Assembly (NCBI RefSeq): GCF_900240945.1
Contig: NZ_OESG01000012.1
Span: 372,001 to 436,000 of the forward strand
Reading direction: 5' to 3'
Source: Mycobacterium sp. 3519A
GTDB lineage: Bacteria > Actinomycetota > Actinomycetes > Mycobacteriales > Mycobacteriaceae
Length of the DNA: 64,000 bases
Of this stretch, positions 1-8,623 are shown piece by piece. How positions within the stretch are numbered: position 1 is the stretch's first letter; the number at the start of each line of letters is the position of its first letter. The position numbers and the translations under genes are program-made. A model generated the notes under the pieces. That model was not told the DNA's origin, did no database searches, and saw nothing but the letters and a program-made list of their open reading frames with translations.

Positions 1-38
1 TCAACTCTGACCTCATCCTGGAGAGGATCGCGGCGTGA
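1..38 (+). CDS. 3' end of an upstream gene (partial), probably the sugar ABC transporter ATPase
   Basis: Only the last eleven codons are in the window, in the frame beginning at base 3, ending ...DLILERIAA and a TGA. The stop overlaps the GTG start of the following permease as GTGA, the usual sign of translational coupling. RbsC-type permease genes are normally preceded by their RbsA-type ATPase gene, so that identity is inferred from context and not from this fragment. Confidence 0.45.
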   Translation, partial: NSDLILERIAA

Positions 39-1093
39 CCGAGACACGGCCGCAACGCTTCTCGATATCCGATCTTCGGGGACGCAACAACGAAGGCATC
101 CTTGCGCTGATTCTGCTCGGGCTGATCATCGTGATGTCGATGCTCAATCCGGTGTTCTTCTCGGTGTCGACGCTGTTCGCGATCGTGCGTAGCTCGATCG
201 TGCCCCTGATCTTTGCGCTCGGCGTGCTGCTGGTCATCATCAGTGGCGGAATCGACGTATCCTTCGCCGCGATAGCGATATTCGCCGCGTACACGACCGT
301 GATTGCGTTCGGGTCCGGCGCCTTCGGCACAGGTCTGGTCGGCGCTGTCCTGCTCGCCCTGGCGATCGGTGCCGCGCTCGGCCTGATCAACGGCGTCGTG
401 ATAGCGCGCTTCCGATTGCCGACGCTGATCGTCACGCTGGGCACCCAGGGCATCTTCAAGGGCGCCCTGCTGACCTTCGTCGGTTCGCGCTACATCGCGG
501 ACCTGCCGCCCGCCATCGCCAGCCTGTCGACCACCAACCTGCTGTCGGTGGCGACCGAGAGCGGCCGCGCCTACCTGCACGTGATGGTGATCCCAGCGGT
601 GCTGCTGTGCTGTGTGGTCGCGTTCATGTTGCGGCGCACCATGTTCGGGCGCTCCATCTATGCGATCGGCGGCGATGTCGAGGCGGCGCGACGCGCCGGG
701 TTCCGGGTGGTCAGGACCCAGATCCTGCTTTACGTGCTGGTCGGGATGACGGCAGCGCTTGGCGGACTGATCTACATCATCATGGGTCGCAGCGCCAGCC
801 CGCAGGATCTGGTCGGCACCGAGCTCGACATCATCGCCGCTGTGGTGCTGGGCGGTGCGTCGATTTTCGGCGGCCGCGGATCGGTTGTCGGCACCATCCT
901 GGGTGTGTTGCTGGTGCAGGTGATCGGCAACAGCTTGATCCTGGCCGGCGTTCCCAGTGCGTGGCAGCGCGCCGCCGTCGGCACGCTGCTCATCATCGGC
1001 GTCGGTGTGCAGGCCGTATCGGCCAAGCGCCGCCGTAAACGCCAGCCGAGCGCGGAGGGGCCGGATCTGACGCAGGAGGCGATGACCGTATGA
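35..1093 (+). CDS. ABC transporter permease, RbsC/sugar type (first of two)
   Basis: A 352-residue integral membrane protein of the ribose/xylose/autoinducer-2 permease family (BPD_transp_2). About ten hydrophobic segments run from residue 20 to 325. The conserved GGIDVS motif near residue 72 follows the third helix and the family LGTQGIFKGALL loop sits near 137. The C-terminus is a short basic cytosolic tail. The GTG start is preceded by GGAGAGG. It overlaps the next permease by four bases (ATGA). With that partner it should form the membrane channel of a sugar or polyol importer; the ATPase and binding protein would lie to the left of the window. Substrate cannot be read from sequence, but the DhaK/DhaL kinase downstream suggests a ketose or the polyol precursor of one. 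Confidence 0.9.
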   Translation: MTETRPQRFSISDLRGRNNEGILALILLGLIIVMSMLNPVFFSVSTLFAIVRSSIVPLIFALGVLLVIISGGIDVSFAAIAIFAAYTTVIAFGSGAFGTGLVGAVLLALAIGAALGLINGVVIARFRLPTLIVTLGTQGIFKGALLTFVGSRYIADLPPAIASLSTTNLLSVATESGRAYLHVMVIPAVLLCCVVAFMLRRTMFGRSIYAIGGDVEAARRAGFRVVRTQILLYVLVGMTAALGGLIYIIMGRSASPQDLVGTELDIIAAVVLGGASIFGGRGSVVGTILGVLLVQVIGNSLILAGVPSAWQRAAVGTLLIIGVGVQAVSAKRRRKRQPSAEGPDLTQEAMTV

Positions 1094-2151
1094 CCGGCCT
1101 CCGCCAACTCAACGACGATCTGGGCACGCGCACAACCGAACTCATGGATCGGCTGCAGGTCAGCCGTGGCACCGGGCGGATGTTGCTGCTGCTGGTGGTC
1201 GCGTTCGCATTTTTCGCCGCGCTGCGCCCCAACGTCTTCCTCAGCACACTGAACCTGCAGAACCTGGCGCTGGCCGCGCCGGAAGTCGGTGTGCTCGCGA
1301 TCGCCATGATGCTGGCGATGCTGACCGGGGGCATCGACCTGTCGCTGGTGAACATCGCCAACCTGTCGGCCATCACCATGTCGACGCTGTACACCACCAT
1401 CCACGCCAGCAACCCGGCGCTGGCCGAGCAGCTGACACCGCTGCTCGTATTGGCCGGGCTGGCAATGGGATTGCTGGGCGGCGCGATAAACGCCGTGCTG
1501 GTCGCCTACGTCGGTATCACGCCGATTCTGGCGACGCTGGGCACCATGCAGGTCTACAACGGGATCGCGGTGGTGTGGACCGGAGGCCGCACCCTCTACG
1601 GTTCGCCTGCGGCGCTGACCAACCTCGGCCAGGCGACAGTCGCCGGAATCCCGATCCTGTTCCTGATTTTCGTGGTGGCCGCGGCGCTCGTCGCGTTGTT
1701 GATCAACCGCACACCGATCGGCCTGAAGATCCAGCTCGAAGGCTCCAACCCGATGGCGGCCGGTTACTCGGGCATCCGCAGTCGTTCGGTGCTGACGAGC
1801 ACCTATTTGGTCACAGGTCTGCTGGGCGGGTTGGCCGGGGTGCTGTTCATCGCGCGCAATCCTTCGGCGTCTGCCGACTACGGGGCGTCTTATGTTCTGC
1901 TCGTCATCGTCATCGCGGTGCTCGGCGGAACGAACCCGACCGGCGGCTTCGCCACGGTGTTCGGCGTCGTATTGGCCACGCTCACATTGCAAATCGTCGC
2001 CAGCGGGTTCACCGCGCTACGGCTGTCGGCGTACCAGTACGCGATCGCCCAAGGGGTGATCCTGATCCTGGTGATGATCGCCGATCAGGTCACCTTGCGC
2101 CGCCGCAGACGAAAACCGGCGCAGCCGGCCACGGTCGGCGCCGACCGCTGA
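1090..2151 (+). CDS. ABC transporter permease, RbsC/sugar type (second of two)
   Basis: A 353-residue paralogue of the preceding permease, again with about ten membrane segments and the family signature GGIDLS near residue 80. It starts with ATG in a four-base overlap with the upstream gene, so the two are probably made together as a heterodimeric channel. The N-terminal 35 residues are hydrophilic and the C-terminus ends in an Arg-rich tail. The downstream DhaK-like gene follows after 29 bases, which keeps transport and phosphorylation in one transcription unit. Two non-identical permeases are seen in several actinobacterial sugar importers of this class. Confidence 0.9.
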   Translation: MTGLRQLNDDLGTRTTELMDRLQVSRGTGRMLLLLVVAFAFFAALRPNVFLSTLNLQNLALAAPEVGVLAIAMMLAMLTGGIDLSLVNIANLSAITMSTLYTTIHASNPALAEQLTPLLVLAGLAMGLLGGAINAVLVAYVGITPILATLGTMQVYNGIAVVWTGGRTLYGSPAALTNLGQATVAGIPILFLIFVVAAALVALLINRTPIGLKIQLEGSNPMAAGYSGIRSRSVLTSTYLVTGLLGGLAGVLFIARNPSASADYGASYVLLVIVIAVLGGTNPTGGFATVFGVVLATLTLQIVASGFTALRLSAYQYAIAQGVILILVMIADQVTLRRRRRKPAQPATVGADR

Positions 2152-2180
2152 TCGCACCGCACATCCGGACAGAGGAACAG

Positions 2181-3182
2181 ATGAAGAAGATCCTGAACCA
2201 ACCCGAGCATTTCGTCGACGAGATGGTGGAAGGCATCCTGCTCGCGCACCCCGACAAGGTCAAGACGCCCGGCGACGACCGCCGGATCATGGTGCGTGCC
2301 GACGCTCCCGTCGACGGGAAGGTAGGCATCGTCACCGGCGGTGGCTCCGGACATCTGCCGCTCTTCAAAGGCTATGTGGGCAAGGGTTTGTGCGACGGCG
2401 TCGCGATCGGCAACGTGTTCAGCTCGCCGAGCTCGCAACAGTGCTTCGAGGCGACGGCCGCGGTGAACGGCGGTGCCGGGGTGCTGTACCTGTACGGCAA
2501 CTACGGCGGTGACGTCTTCAACTTCGACCTGGCCGCCGACCTGGCCGAACTCGAGGACATTCCGACGCGCACGGTGCTGGGCCGTGACGACGTCGCCAGC
2601 CAGCCCAAGGAGCGCAAGGCCGACCGCCGCGGCGTGGCAGGAATCTTCTTCGCCTACAAGGCTGCCGGCGCCGCCGCCGATCGCGGCGACGATCTCGACG
2701 GCGTCGCCGCGGTCGCCGAGGACGTGGTGGAACATACCGCCACCATGGGGATAGGCCTGTCCCCGACGATCCTGCCGACCACCGGCGCCCCGAGCTTCGA
2801 GCTGCCGGACGGCGAAATGGAGATCGGAATCGGAATCCACGGCGAGCCAGGGATTCACCGTGGTGAACTCGACACCGCAGACGCCATCGCGGATCGGATC
2901 GTCACGGCGTTGGTCGACGATCTGGGGTTGACGTCGGGCGACCGGGTGGCCGTCCTCGTCAACGGCCTCGGGGCGACGCCGCTGGAGGAGCTCTACATCC
3001 TGTACCGCCGCACCCACCAGGTGCTCAGCGAACTCGGGATCGCGATCGCCAAGAATTATGTGGGGGAATTCGCGACCAGCCTGGAGATGGCGGGAGCTTC
3101 GATCTCTCTGCTGGCACTCAACGACGAGCGGTTGGCTCTGCTGAACGCGCCCGCGTCGTCTCCGTTCTTCGAGCAGGCCTGA
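2181..3182 (+). CDS. DhaK-type ketose kinase, substrate-binding (K) subunit
   Basis: A 333-residue protein covering the whole DhaK fold. The family catalytic residues are visible: His58 in GGGSGH, Asp111 in NYGGDVFNF and His220 in GIGIHGEPG, the histidine that holds the ketone covalently as a hemiaminal in E. coli DhaK. After His58 it reads LP where classical dihydroxyacetone kinases usually read EP, which hints at a different ketose such as erythrulose or apulose. The DhaL partner follows after 3 bases. No DhaM phosphoryl carrier is present, so ATP may be the direct donor. It sits in an operon with sugar permeases, consistent with phosphorylating an imported or locally made ketose. The start has an AGAGGAA ribosome site. 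Confidence 0.88.
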   Translation: MKKILNQPEHFVDEMVEGILLAHPDKVKTPGDDRRIMVRADAPVDGKVGIVTGGGSGHLPLFKGYVGKGLCDGVAIGNVFSSPSSQQCFEATAAVNGGAGVLYLYGNYGGDVFNFDLAADLAELEDIPTRTVLGRDDVASQPKERKADRRGVAGIFFAYKAAGAAADRGDDLDGVAAVAEDVVEHTATMGIGLSPTILPTTGAPSFELPDGEMEIGIGIHGEPGIHRGELDTADAIADRIVTALVDDLGLTSGDRVAVLVNGLGATPLEELYILYRRTHQVLSELGIAIAKNYVGEFATSLEMAGASISLLALNDERLALLNAPASSPFFEQA

Positions 3183-3185
3183 GCC

Positions 3186-3806
3186 GTGAACGCGGACGAA
3201 CTCAAGGAGCAGATCCGGGGCAGCCTCACCGAATTGGTGAAGAGCGCCGACGAATTACGGGATCTCGATCAGGCGCTGGGCGACGGCGATCTGGGCATCA
3301 CGGTCACGCTCGGGGCCGAGGCGGTGATCGAGGCGGTGAGCGCGCTACCGGACTCCGTCACACCTGCGCAGATCGCGCGTGAATGCGCCAAGGCGTTCGC
3401 GAACGCCAATCCGTCGACCATGGCTGCGCTGGTCGCAGGCGGGCTGCTTGCCGGCTCGAAGATCTGGACCGACGTCACCGAGATCTCGGTCGGCGACGCG
3501 GCCAGGTTCATCCGCGCGGCCGGTGACAACATCGCTTTGCGCGGTAAGACTCAACTCGGTGACAAGACCATCCTCGACGCGATCATGCCCGCGGCGGACG
3601 CCTTGGACGACGCGACGGACGCCGTGTCGGGATTGCAGGACGCCATCGCGGGCGCCGAGCGCGCGGTCATCGACACCACCGCCCTGCAGTCGCGCCGCGG
3701 CCGGGCATCCTGGTTGCAGGAACGCAGCATCGGCCTGCAGGATCCGGGTGCGACCGCCTTCCTCCGCTTCCTGGAATCGTGGCGTGATGCCGCGAAGGCA
3801 TCGTGA
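3186..3806 (+). CDS. DhaL-type nucleotide-binding (L) subunit of the split ketose kinase
   Basis: A 206-residue all-helical DhaL domain. The Mg-ATP/ADP-binding aspartates are seen as Asp28, Asp33 and Asp35 in a D-x4-DGD pattern, and the second family motif LGDKTILD lies near residue 124. The usual GDGDHG reads GDGDLG here. It begins with GTG, three bases after the DhaK stop, so the two subunits are surely co-translated. It supplies the nucleotide for phosphoryl transfer to the ketose bound on the K subunit. Length is normal for a stand-alone L subunit. Confidence 0.88.
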   Translation: MNADELKEQIRGSLTELVKSADELRDLDQALGDGDLGITVTLGAEAVIEAVSALPDSVTPAQIARECAKAFANANPSTMAALVAGGLLAGSKIWTDVTEISVGDAARFIRAAGDNIALRGKTQLGDKTILDAIMPAADALDDATDAVSGLQDAIAGAERAVIDTTALQSRRGRASWLQERSIGLQDPGATAFLRFLESWRDAAKAS

Positions 3807-3849
3807 ACGCCGTTGTACACCAACCTATTCAAACGCTTAGGATCATTTG

Positions 3850-4920
3850 ATGACTAGTGACCTTCCCATCTCCGGTGTCCCGTTCACGAACGATCCGTGG
3901 GTGGCTTCGCAGCAGCGCTACGACGCGATGCCCTACCGGCGAGTGGGTACCTCGGGGCTGTTGCTGCCCGCGATCTCGCTGGGCCTGTGGTACAACTTCG
4001 GCGACAACCGGGCGTTCGACGATCAACGTCGAGTGCTGCGGTACGCGTTCGAGCACGGTGTCACGCATTTCGACCTCGCCAACAACTACGGCCCACCGTA
4101 CGGGTCGGCCGAAGAGAACTTCGGCCGCATGTTGCGTCGCGACTTCAAGCCGTACCGCAACGAACTGATCATCTCCACCAAAGCCGGGTGGGACATGTGG
4201 CCGGGCCCGTACGGCCAGCTTGGTGGTCGCGCGTATCTGCTTGCCAGTCTGGATGATTCGCTGGATCGCCTCGGACTCGACTACGTCGACATCTTCTACT
4301 CGCACCGCATCGATCCGGTGACCCCGCTCGAGGAGACCATCGGCGCGCTCGACACCGCGGTGCGCGCGGGTAAGGCCCGCTACGTCGGCATCTCGTCGTA
4401 CTCGGCCTCCAAGACCGCCGAAGCGGCGGCCATCGCAAAGCGCCTCGGTACCCCACTGGTCATCCACCAGCCGTCGTATTCGCTGCTGAATCGGTGGGTC
4501 GAGGGCGATCTGCTCTCCACCCTCTCCGACGCCGGGATGGGCGCCATCGCGTTCACCGCGCTGGCGCAGGGCTTGCTGACCGACCGTTACCTGGACCAAC
4601 CGGCCACCGAAATCTCGCGGGCCACAACACGTCCGACGTTCGACGACGAGCTGGTCACCGAGAACGTGCGCGAACGTCTGCAGGGTCTGGCCGCCGTCGC
4701 CAAGCGGCGTGGCCAGAGCCTGGCCCAGATGGCGCTGGCCTGGGTGCTGCGCAATCCCGCGGTGGCCTCGACACTGGTCGGCGCGTCAAGCGTCGAACAA
4801 CTGCAGGAGAACCTCGGAGCGCTCGACAACCTCGAGTTCACCCAGGATGAGCTGAGCGAAATCGACGAACACGCCAGGGAATCCGGTATCGACCTGTGGC
4901 GCGAAAGCTCTGACGTCTGA
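3850..4920 (+). CDS. aldo/keto reductase, YghZ / L-glyceraldehyde-3-phosphate reductase type
   Basis: A 356-residue NADPH-dependent aldo/keto reductase with a (beta/alpha)8 barrel. The tetrad is complete: Asp75, Tyr80 (DLANNYG), Lys111 (STKAGW) and His152 (YSHRID). The KAGWDMWPGPYG loop near 111-122 is characteristic of the YghZ/MgrA subgroup, which acts on glyceraldehyde 3-phosphate and similar small aldehydes. The ATG is preferred to a TTG one codon earlier. It lies 43 bases after DhaL on the same strand and is probably the last gene of the operon. It could reduce or detoxify an aldehyde produced downstream of the ketose kinase; the true substrate is unknown. Confidence 0.85.
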   Translation: MTSDLPISGVPFTNDPWVASQQRYDAMPYRRVGTSGLLLPAISLGLWYNFGDNRAFDDQRRVLRYAFEHGVTHFDLANNYGPPYGSAEENFGRMLRRDFKPYRNELIISTKAGWDMWPGPYGQLGGRAYLLASLDDSLDRLGLDYVDIFYSHRIDPVTPLEETIGALDTAVRAGKARYVGISSYSASKTAEAAAIAKRLGTPLVIHQPSYSLLNRWVEGDLLSTLSDAGMGAIAFTALAQGLLTDRYLDQPATEISRATTRPTFDDELVTENVRERLQGLAAVAKRRGQSLAQMALAWVLRNPAVASTLVGASSVEQLQENLGALDNLEFTQDELSEIDEHARESGIDLWRESSDV

Positions 4921-4923
4921 GAC

Positions 4924-6027
4924 CTACGCGGCGACGGCGGCCAGTTGCGGCGACATGGGGATCCGGTACGGCCGCCGTGACCGGTCGTCGAACCATCCGA
5001 TCAGCTTCGGAATGAGTCCGGCGGCGAACACCATCGTGATCAGCCTGAGCACCTGCAGTGTCACTACGATCGGCCCGGAGTGCACCTCGTTGGCGATGGC
5101 CAACACACCGTAGATGCCGCCGGGGGTGGTGGCCAGGTAGGCGTCGGACAGCGACACCGAAGCCCAATGGCTCACGGCGACAGCGACTCCGAAGCAGCTG
5201 CCGATCGTGAGCGCGATGAAGGCCAGCGTCAGCGGGATCAACCGGACGAACCGGCGCAGCACGTCGACGGCGAACCCGCCGCCGGCCTGCCATCCGATCA
5301 CCACGTACGCGATGCTGGTGACCACCGTGGTCGGGCTCACCAGCGTGGCGAACGACGGGTCCGTGACCGCCAACACCGCGGTCGCGACCAGCGGGCCGAG
5401 CAGGAACGGCGCAGGCATCCGGATCAGCTTGGCGCCATGTCCGGCGACGAAGATCAACGCCGCCATCGTGAGCAGTCCGACGATGTTCCAGTGGTCCTGG
5501 GGTGCAACGAGTCCCGGGGCTTGGTCCCTGGTGCCGAGCGCACCGAGCACCATCGGCATCGTCAGCACGACGATGGTCAGGCGCAGGTACTGCGACAGTG
5601 CCACGTAGCGTTCGTCGGCGCCGAGGTCGCGGGCCATGCTGGAGATCGTGCTCGCGCCGCCTGCGATCACGGACAGGTTGGCGGTCGCGGTGCCGAGGTC
5701 CCTGGCCAACCGCGCGAGGGCCAGTCCGAAGACGAGGCTCAAGCCCAGGGTGACGCTGACCGAGAAGGCTGCGCAGCCCGCGAAGTGGACCAGGTCCGAC
5801 GGCGTCAGCCTGGTGAGCGGTTCGACCGCGACGACACCGATGACCCCCTGGGCGGCCGACATCGCCTTGGCGGGCGGGTTGAGTTCGCGCCGGGAGGTCA
5901 ACGCGACGATCGCCGCTCCGAGCATGCCTGCGATCAGCCAGCCCGCAGGCAATGCCAGCCAGGTGAACAGGGTTCCGAGGCCGACGATGATGACCGCGGC
6001 CGACACCAGACGCATTTTCATGGACAT
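4924..6027 (-). CDS. AbrB-family integral membrane protein
   Basis: A 367-residue protein with roughly ten membrane segments and the internally duplicated AbrB/COG3180 architecture. Paralogues are often mislabelled as putative ammonia monooxygenase. The repeated ALPAGWLIAGMLGA-like and PAPFLLGPLVATA segments mark the two halves. The first ATG has a GTGAGGAC ribosome site that overlaps the stop region of prpF, only 5 bases upstream. Function in the family is poorly defined; some members sit with tricarboxylate transport genes. Its tight pairing with a PrpF-like isomerase suggests transport or regulation linked to an unsaturated tricarboxylic acid. It converges on the aldo/keto reductase with 3 bases between stops. 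Confidence 0.75.
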   Translation of the reverse strand: MSMKMRLVSAAVIIVGLGTLFTWLALPAGWLIAGMLGAAIVALTSRRELNPPAKAMSAAQGVIGVVAVEPLTRLTPSDLVHFAGCAAFSVSVTLGLSLVFGLALARLARDLGTATANLSVIAGGASTISSMARDLGADERYVALSQYLRLTIVVLTMPMVLGALGTRDQAPGLVAPQDHWNIVGLLTMAALIFVAGHGAKLIRMPAPFLLGPLVATAVLAVTDPSFATLVSPTTVVTSIAYVVIGWQAGGGFAVDVLRRFVRLIPLTLAFIALTIGSCFGVAVAVSHWASVSLSDAYLATTPGGIYGVLAIANEVHSGPIVVTLQVLRLITMVFAAGLIPKLIGWFDDRSRRPYRIPMSPQLAAVAA

Positions 6028-6032
6028 CGTCC

Positions 6033-7100
6033 TCACTTGTTTTCGTTGGTAGCGGGGAGCTCGACAAAGGCCGTGCCGTCGAAAAGTTTTCGCGCTGTCG
6101 AGGTGATCGTGGCACCGATCGGCGACTCGTCGTCGAGGCTGACAGCGAGCTCGAGGACGCCGCCTGGGTGCTCGATACGGATAGCGGATCCGGTTGATCC
6201 GGTGTGGAATTCGTGGGCGACGGTCCCCGGGATGGCCACCGTGGCGGCCAGGTTCATGGCTCCGGTGACCGCGTGCGCGGGGTGGCATGAGGCCGGGACG
6301 AGGTAGCGCGAGCGGATGTCGGCCACCCCGGAGTCGGAGACCAGCATGACCTTGGGAACGACCCGACCGGTCACGTCGCCCATCCCCATCAACTCGCCTG
6401 CCTTGCGACGGATGCGCTCGACCCGTTGCAGCAGCACGCCGTCGGTGTTGATCTCCGCGGGGCTCTCCGCACCGGTGAGGCCCAGATCAGTTGCCCGCAT
6501 GACGATGGCGCACACGCCTGCGTCGACGCAGCTGACCTCGACACCGTCGATGTGGTCGGTGCGGTTGCCGGTGGGGAACAGTCTGCCTGTCGTGCCACCG
6601 GCGAAGTCGGTGAAGGTCAATGCGACTCCAGCGGCGGTTCCGGCGACACCGGCGATGTGGTGATCACCGCTGTACTCGACCACGCCGCCGGGTGTACGTA
6701 CGGTCGCCGCGACGCGGGCTCCGGTGTTGACCAACCGGATGCGTACCTCGGTCTGCTCACCGGTGATCGGAACCAGACCCCGCTCGATCGCGAACGGCCC
6801 CACGCCGGCAAGAATGTTGCCGCAGGTGGGGGTCCAGTCGACAGCGCCGGTGCCGGGGTCGACCTGGGCGAACAGGTAGTCGACGTCGACGCCGTCCTCA
6901 TCTGAGGCGCCGACGATGGCGACCTTGCTGGTGGTCGTGGCGTCGCCACCGAGGCCGTCGACCTGACGCGAGGCACCGCCCATCAGTGCGGACAACAGCG
7001 TGTCGAGCGATCCCTCATAGCCGCTCAGGTTGTCGCGCAGCAGATAGACCCCCTTCGACGTTCCCCCTCGAATCTGCATGGCGCGCAATGAGATAAGCAA
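6033..7100 (-). CDS. PrpF-family isomerase (2-methylaconitate / 4-oxalomesaconate tautomerase-like)
   Basis: A 355-residue PrpF-family protein. The diagnostic N-terminal motif MQIRGGTSKG is at residues 8-17 and a PTCGNILAGVGPFAIE segment near 90 matches the family Cys-containing active-site loop. PrpF and its relatives move double bonds in unsaturated tricarboxylates. The TTG start at 7100 is chosen because family members carry about seven residues before this motif; ATG at 7079 is the alternative. It is transcribed with the AbrB-like gene just downstream and is divergent from the VOC gene. Without PrpC/PrpD neighbours, a role in the methylcitrate cycle cannot be assumed; a GalD-like tautomerase role is equally possible. 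Confidence 0.8.
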   Translation of the reverse strand: MLISLRAMQIRGGTSKGVYLLRDNLSGYEGSLDTLLSALMGGASRQVDGLGGDATTTSKVAIVGASDEDGVDVDYLFAQVDPGTGAVDWTPTCGNILAGVGPFAIERGLVPITGEQTEVRIRLVNTGARVAATVRTPGGVVEYSGDHHIAGVAGTAAGVALTFTDFAGGTTGRLFPTGNRTDHIDGVEVSCVDAGVCAIVMRATDLGLTGAESPAEINTDGVLLQRVERIRRKAGELMGMGDVTGRVVPKVMLVSDSGVADIRSRYLVPASCHPAHAVTGAMNLAATVAIPGTVAHEFHTGSTGSAIRIEHPGGVLELAVSLDDESPIGATITSTARKLFDGTAFVELPATNENK

Positions 7101-7177
7101 TCTCTGATCCGTTCTTCGTCACTCACCCGGGATGGGCTCGCGTCTGAAGTTACGAAGGATCGGCAACGACGTCGCGC

Positions 7178-7189
7178 TTGTGCGCACAA
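7178..7189. promoter_or_regulatory. perfect 12-bp palindrome, candidate operator
   Basis: TTGTGCGCACAA is a perfect palindrome in the 200-base divergent spacer between prpF and the VOC gene. A further TTGTGC half site follows about 45 bases to the right. Its form suits a dimeric helix-turn-helix repressor, but no matching regulator gene is adjacent. Confidence 0.4.
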
Positions 7190-7301
7190 CCCGCACAACA
7201 GTCGATAACCGCCTTTTGCGCATTGTGCTCGGCTTGCGAAGAATTCTTCTAACCCTCTACGATGTTTTAGACAGTTAGATTACTCAAACGAGGAGGAAGC
7301 A

Positions 7302-7772
7302 ATGAGAGCCCAAACGGACCCCACGCCAGTGGCCTCTCCGATCGGCCATGTCGGTCTCAATGTCACAGATGTCGCCCGCTCGATGGACTTTTACCGGGCG
7401 GTGTTCGGCTTCGATCTGCTTGCCGAAGGCACTGACGACGGCCGCCGGTACGCGTTCCTCGGGCGTGCCGACACCGTCACCCTCACGCTTTGGCAGCAGA
7501 GCGACGGCGCCTTCCAGACTGCACAGCCCGGCCTGCATCACATCGCGTTCTCCGTGCCGACCCTCGCCGATGTCGAGGCCGCACAGGATCGACTGCGGCA
7601 ACTCGATGTCGCGTTGATCTACGACGACATCCTGGCCCACCAGCCGGGCGCCACGTCGGGCGGCATCTTCTTCACCGATCCCGATGGAATTCGCGTCGAA
7701 ATCTGCACCAGTGAGGGCCTGGAAGCCCACCCTGCACGTGAGGATGGCGCGCCCAGTTGCGGGTTCTTCTGA
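7302..7772 (+). CDS. VOC-superfamily protein (glyoxalase/dioxygenase fold)
   Basis: A 156-residue protein with two beta-alpha-beta-beta-beta modules of the vicinal-oxygen-chelate fold. Likely metal ligands are His17 in IGHVGLN, the His pair in GLHHIAFSV near residue 75 and Glu in RVEICT near 141. Its ribosome site AGGAGGAAG is excellent. The stop overlaps the start of the next gene (TGATG), so the pair is one unit. The family includes epimerases, glyoxalases, thiol transferases and extradiol dioxygenases; nothing here singles one out. Confidence 0.8.
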   Translation: MRAQTDPTPVASPIGHVGLNVTDVARSMDFYRAVFGFDLLAEGTDDGRRYAFLGRADTVTLTLWQQSDGAFQTAQPGLHHIAFSVPTLADVEAAQDRLRQLDVALIYDDILAHQPGATSGGIFFTDPDGIRVEICTSEGLEAHPAREDGAPSCGFF

Positions 7773-8617
7773 TGCGACGGACCTATCACGCCGGTGAACT
7801 GGCAGTCCAGGCTCAGGCGGATACGGTCGCGCAGGCCGCGAAGATGGCGCGCACGGTTCGGACGACGGTGCCCAATGCGCTGTCGCGATTCTTGACGACG
7901 TTGCCCTGGGCTCTCATCGGCGGCTCCGATGAGGGCGGGCATGTCTGGGCGTCACCAGTTTTCGGCAAGCCGGGGTTCATCGGCACTGTAACTGACACCG
8001 AGGTGCGGATTGCCGCGCACATGCTCACGGGGGACCCGCTCCTCGGGGCGGGAGGCCGAGGGACCGGTTGGCCAGCCGGGATGCTCGCCATCGATCTGCA
8101 GCGGCGGATGCGTGCGAGGATCAATGGAACGCTGCGCGCCGACGAGGGCGGCATGACAATCATGGTGGCCGAGTGTTATGCCAACTGCCCCAAATACATT
8201 CACAACCATCAGCTCGACGCCGAGGACGTCGCGGCACACCCGGCCCGCATCCGATCGGACCGGGTGTCTGCCGAGGGGCGGGCACTCGTTGCGGCTGCCG
8301 ACACGATGTTCATCGCAACCGTCGGCCCCGATCTCAGCGCCGACGTCTCGCACCGCGGCGGCCCGCCCGGGTTCGTCGAGTGTTCCGCCGACGGCACGAC
8401 GCTGCGGTTCCCCGACTATCCGGGCAACGGCGTCTTCAACACCCTCGGCAACCTGCACTGCGACGCCAGGGCGGGCCTGACGTTCTTCGGTTTCGAAACC
8501 GGTGAACTTCTTCAACTCACCGGATATGTGAGCGCCAAGCCGACGCCCAACCGAACCGTCGAATTCAATGTGGTGGAAGCCATTTCGTGTGCGAACTTGA
8601 CACGTCGGCATCCGTAG
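7772..8617 (+). CDS. pyridoxamine 5'-phosphate oxidase-like flavin-binding protein, tandem split barrel
   Basis: A 281-residue protein with two PNPOx-type split-barrel segments: one around residues 40-80 (WALIGGSDEGGHVWAS) and a second around 180-210 (MFIATVGPDLSADVSHRGG). The second holds the usual flavin- or cofactor-binding pattern of this superfamily. The ATG at 7772 is chosen because it overlaps the upstream stop by one base. Such doubled proteins are common in actinobacteria and are mostly uncharacterised; FMN, F420 or haem are possible ligands. It converges on the BtpA-like gene with 6 bases between stops. Confidence 0.78.
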   Translation: MRRTYHAGELAVQAQADTVAQAAKMARTVRTTVPNALSRFLTTLPWALIGGSDEGGHVWASPVFGKPGFIGTVTDTEVRIAAHMLTGDPLLGAGGRGTGWPAGMLAIDLQRRMRARINGTLRADEGGMTIMVAECYANCPKYIHNHQLDAEDVAAHPARIRSDRVSAEGRALVAAADTMFIATVGPDLSADVSHRGGPPGFVECSADGTTLRFPDYPGNGVFNTLGNLHCDARAGLTFFGFETGELLQLTGYVSAKPTPNRTVEFNVVEAISCANLTRRHP

Positions 8618-8623
8618 GGCTTG

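Noticed and set aside
772..1992. 406-codon - strand frame opposite the two sugar permeases
   Set aside because: No protein-like composition; both permeases on the + strand are unmistakable.
5080..6306. 408-codon + strand frame opposite the AbrB-like and prpF genes
   Set aside because: Its translation is low-complexity (Asp, Arg, Gln, His rich), with no family features. It is the GC-driven mirror of two clearly recognisable genes.
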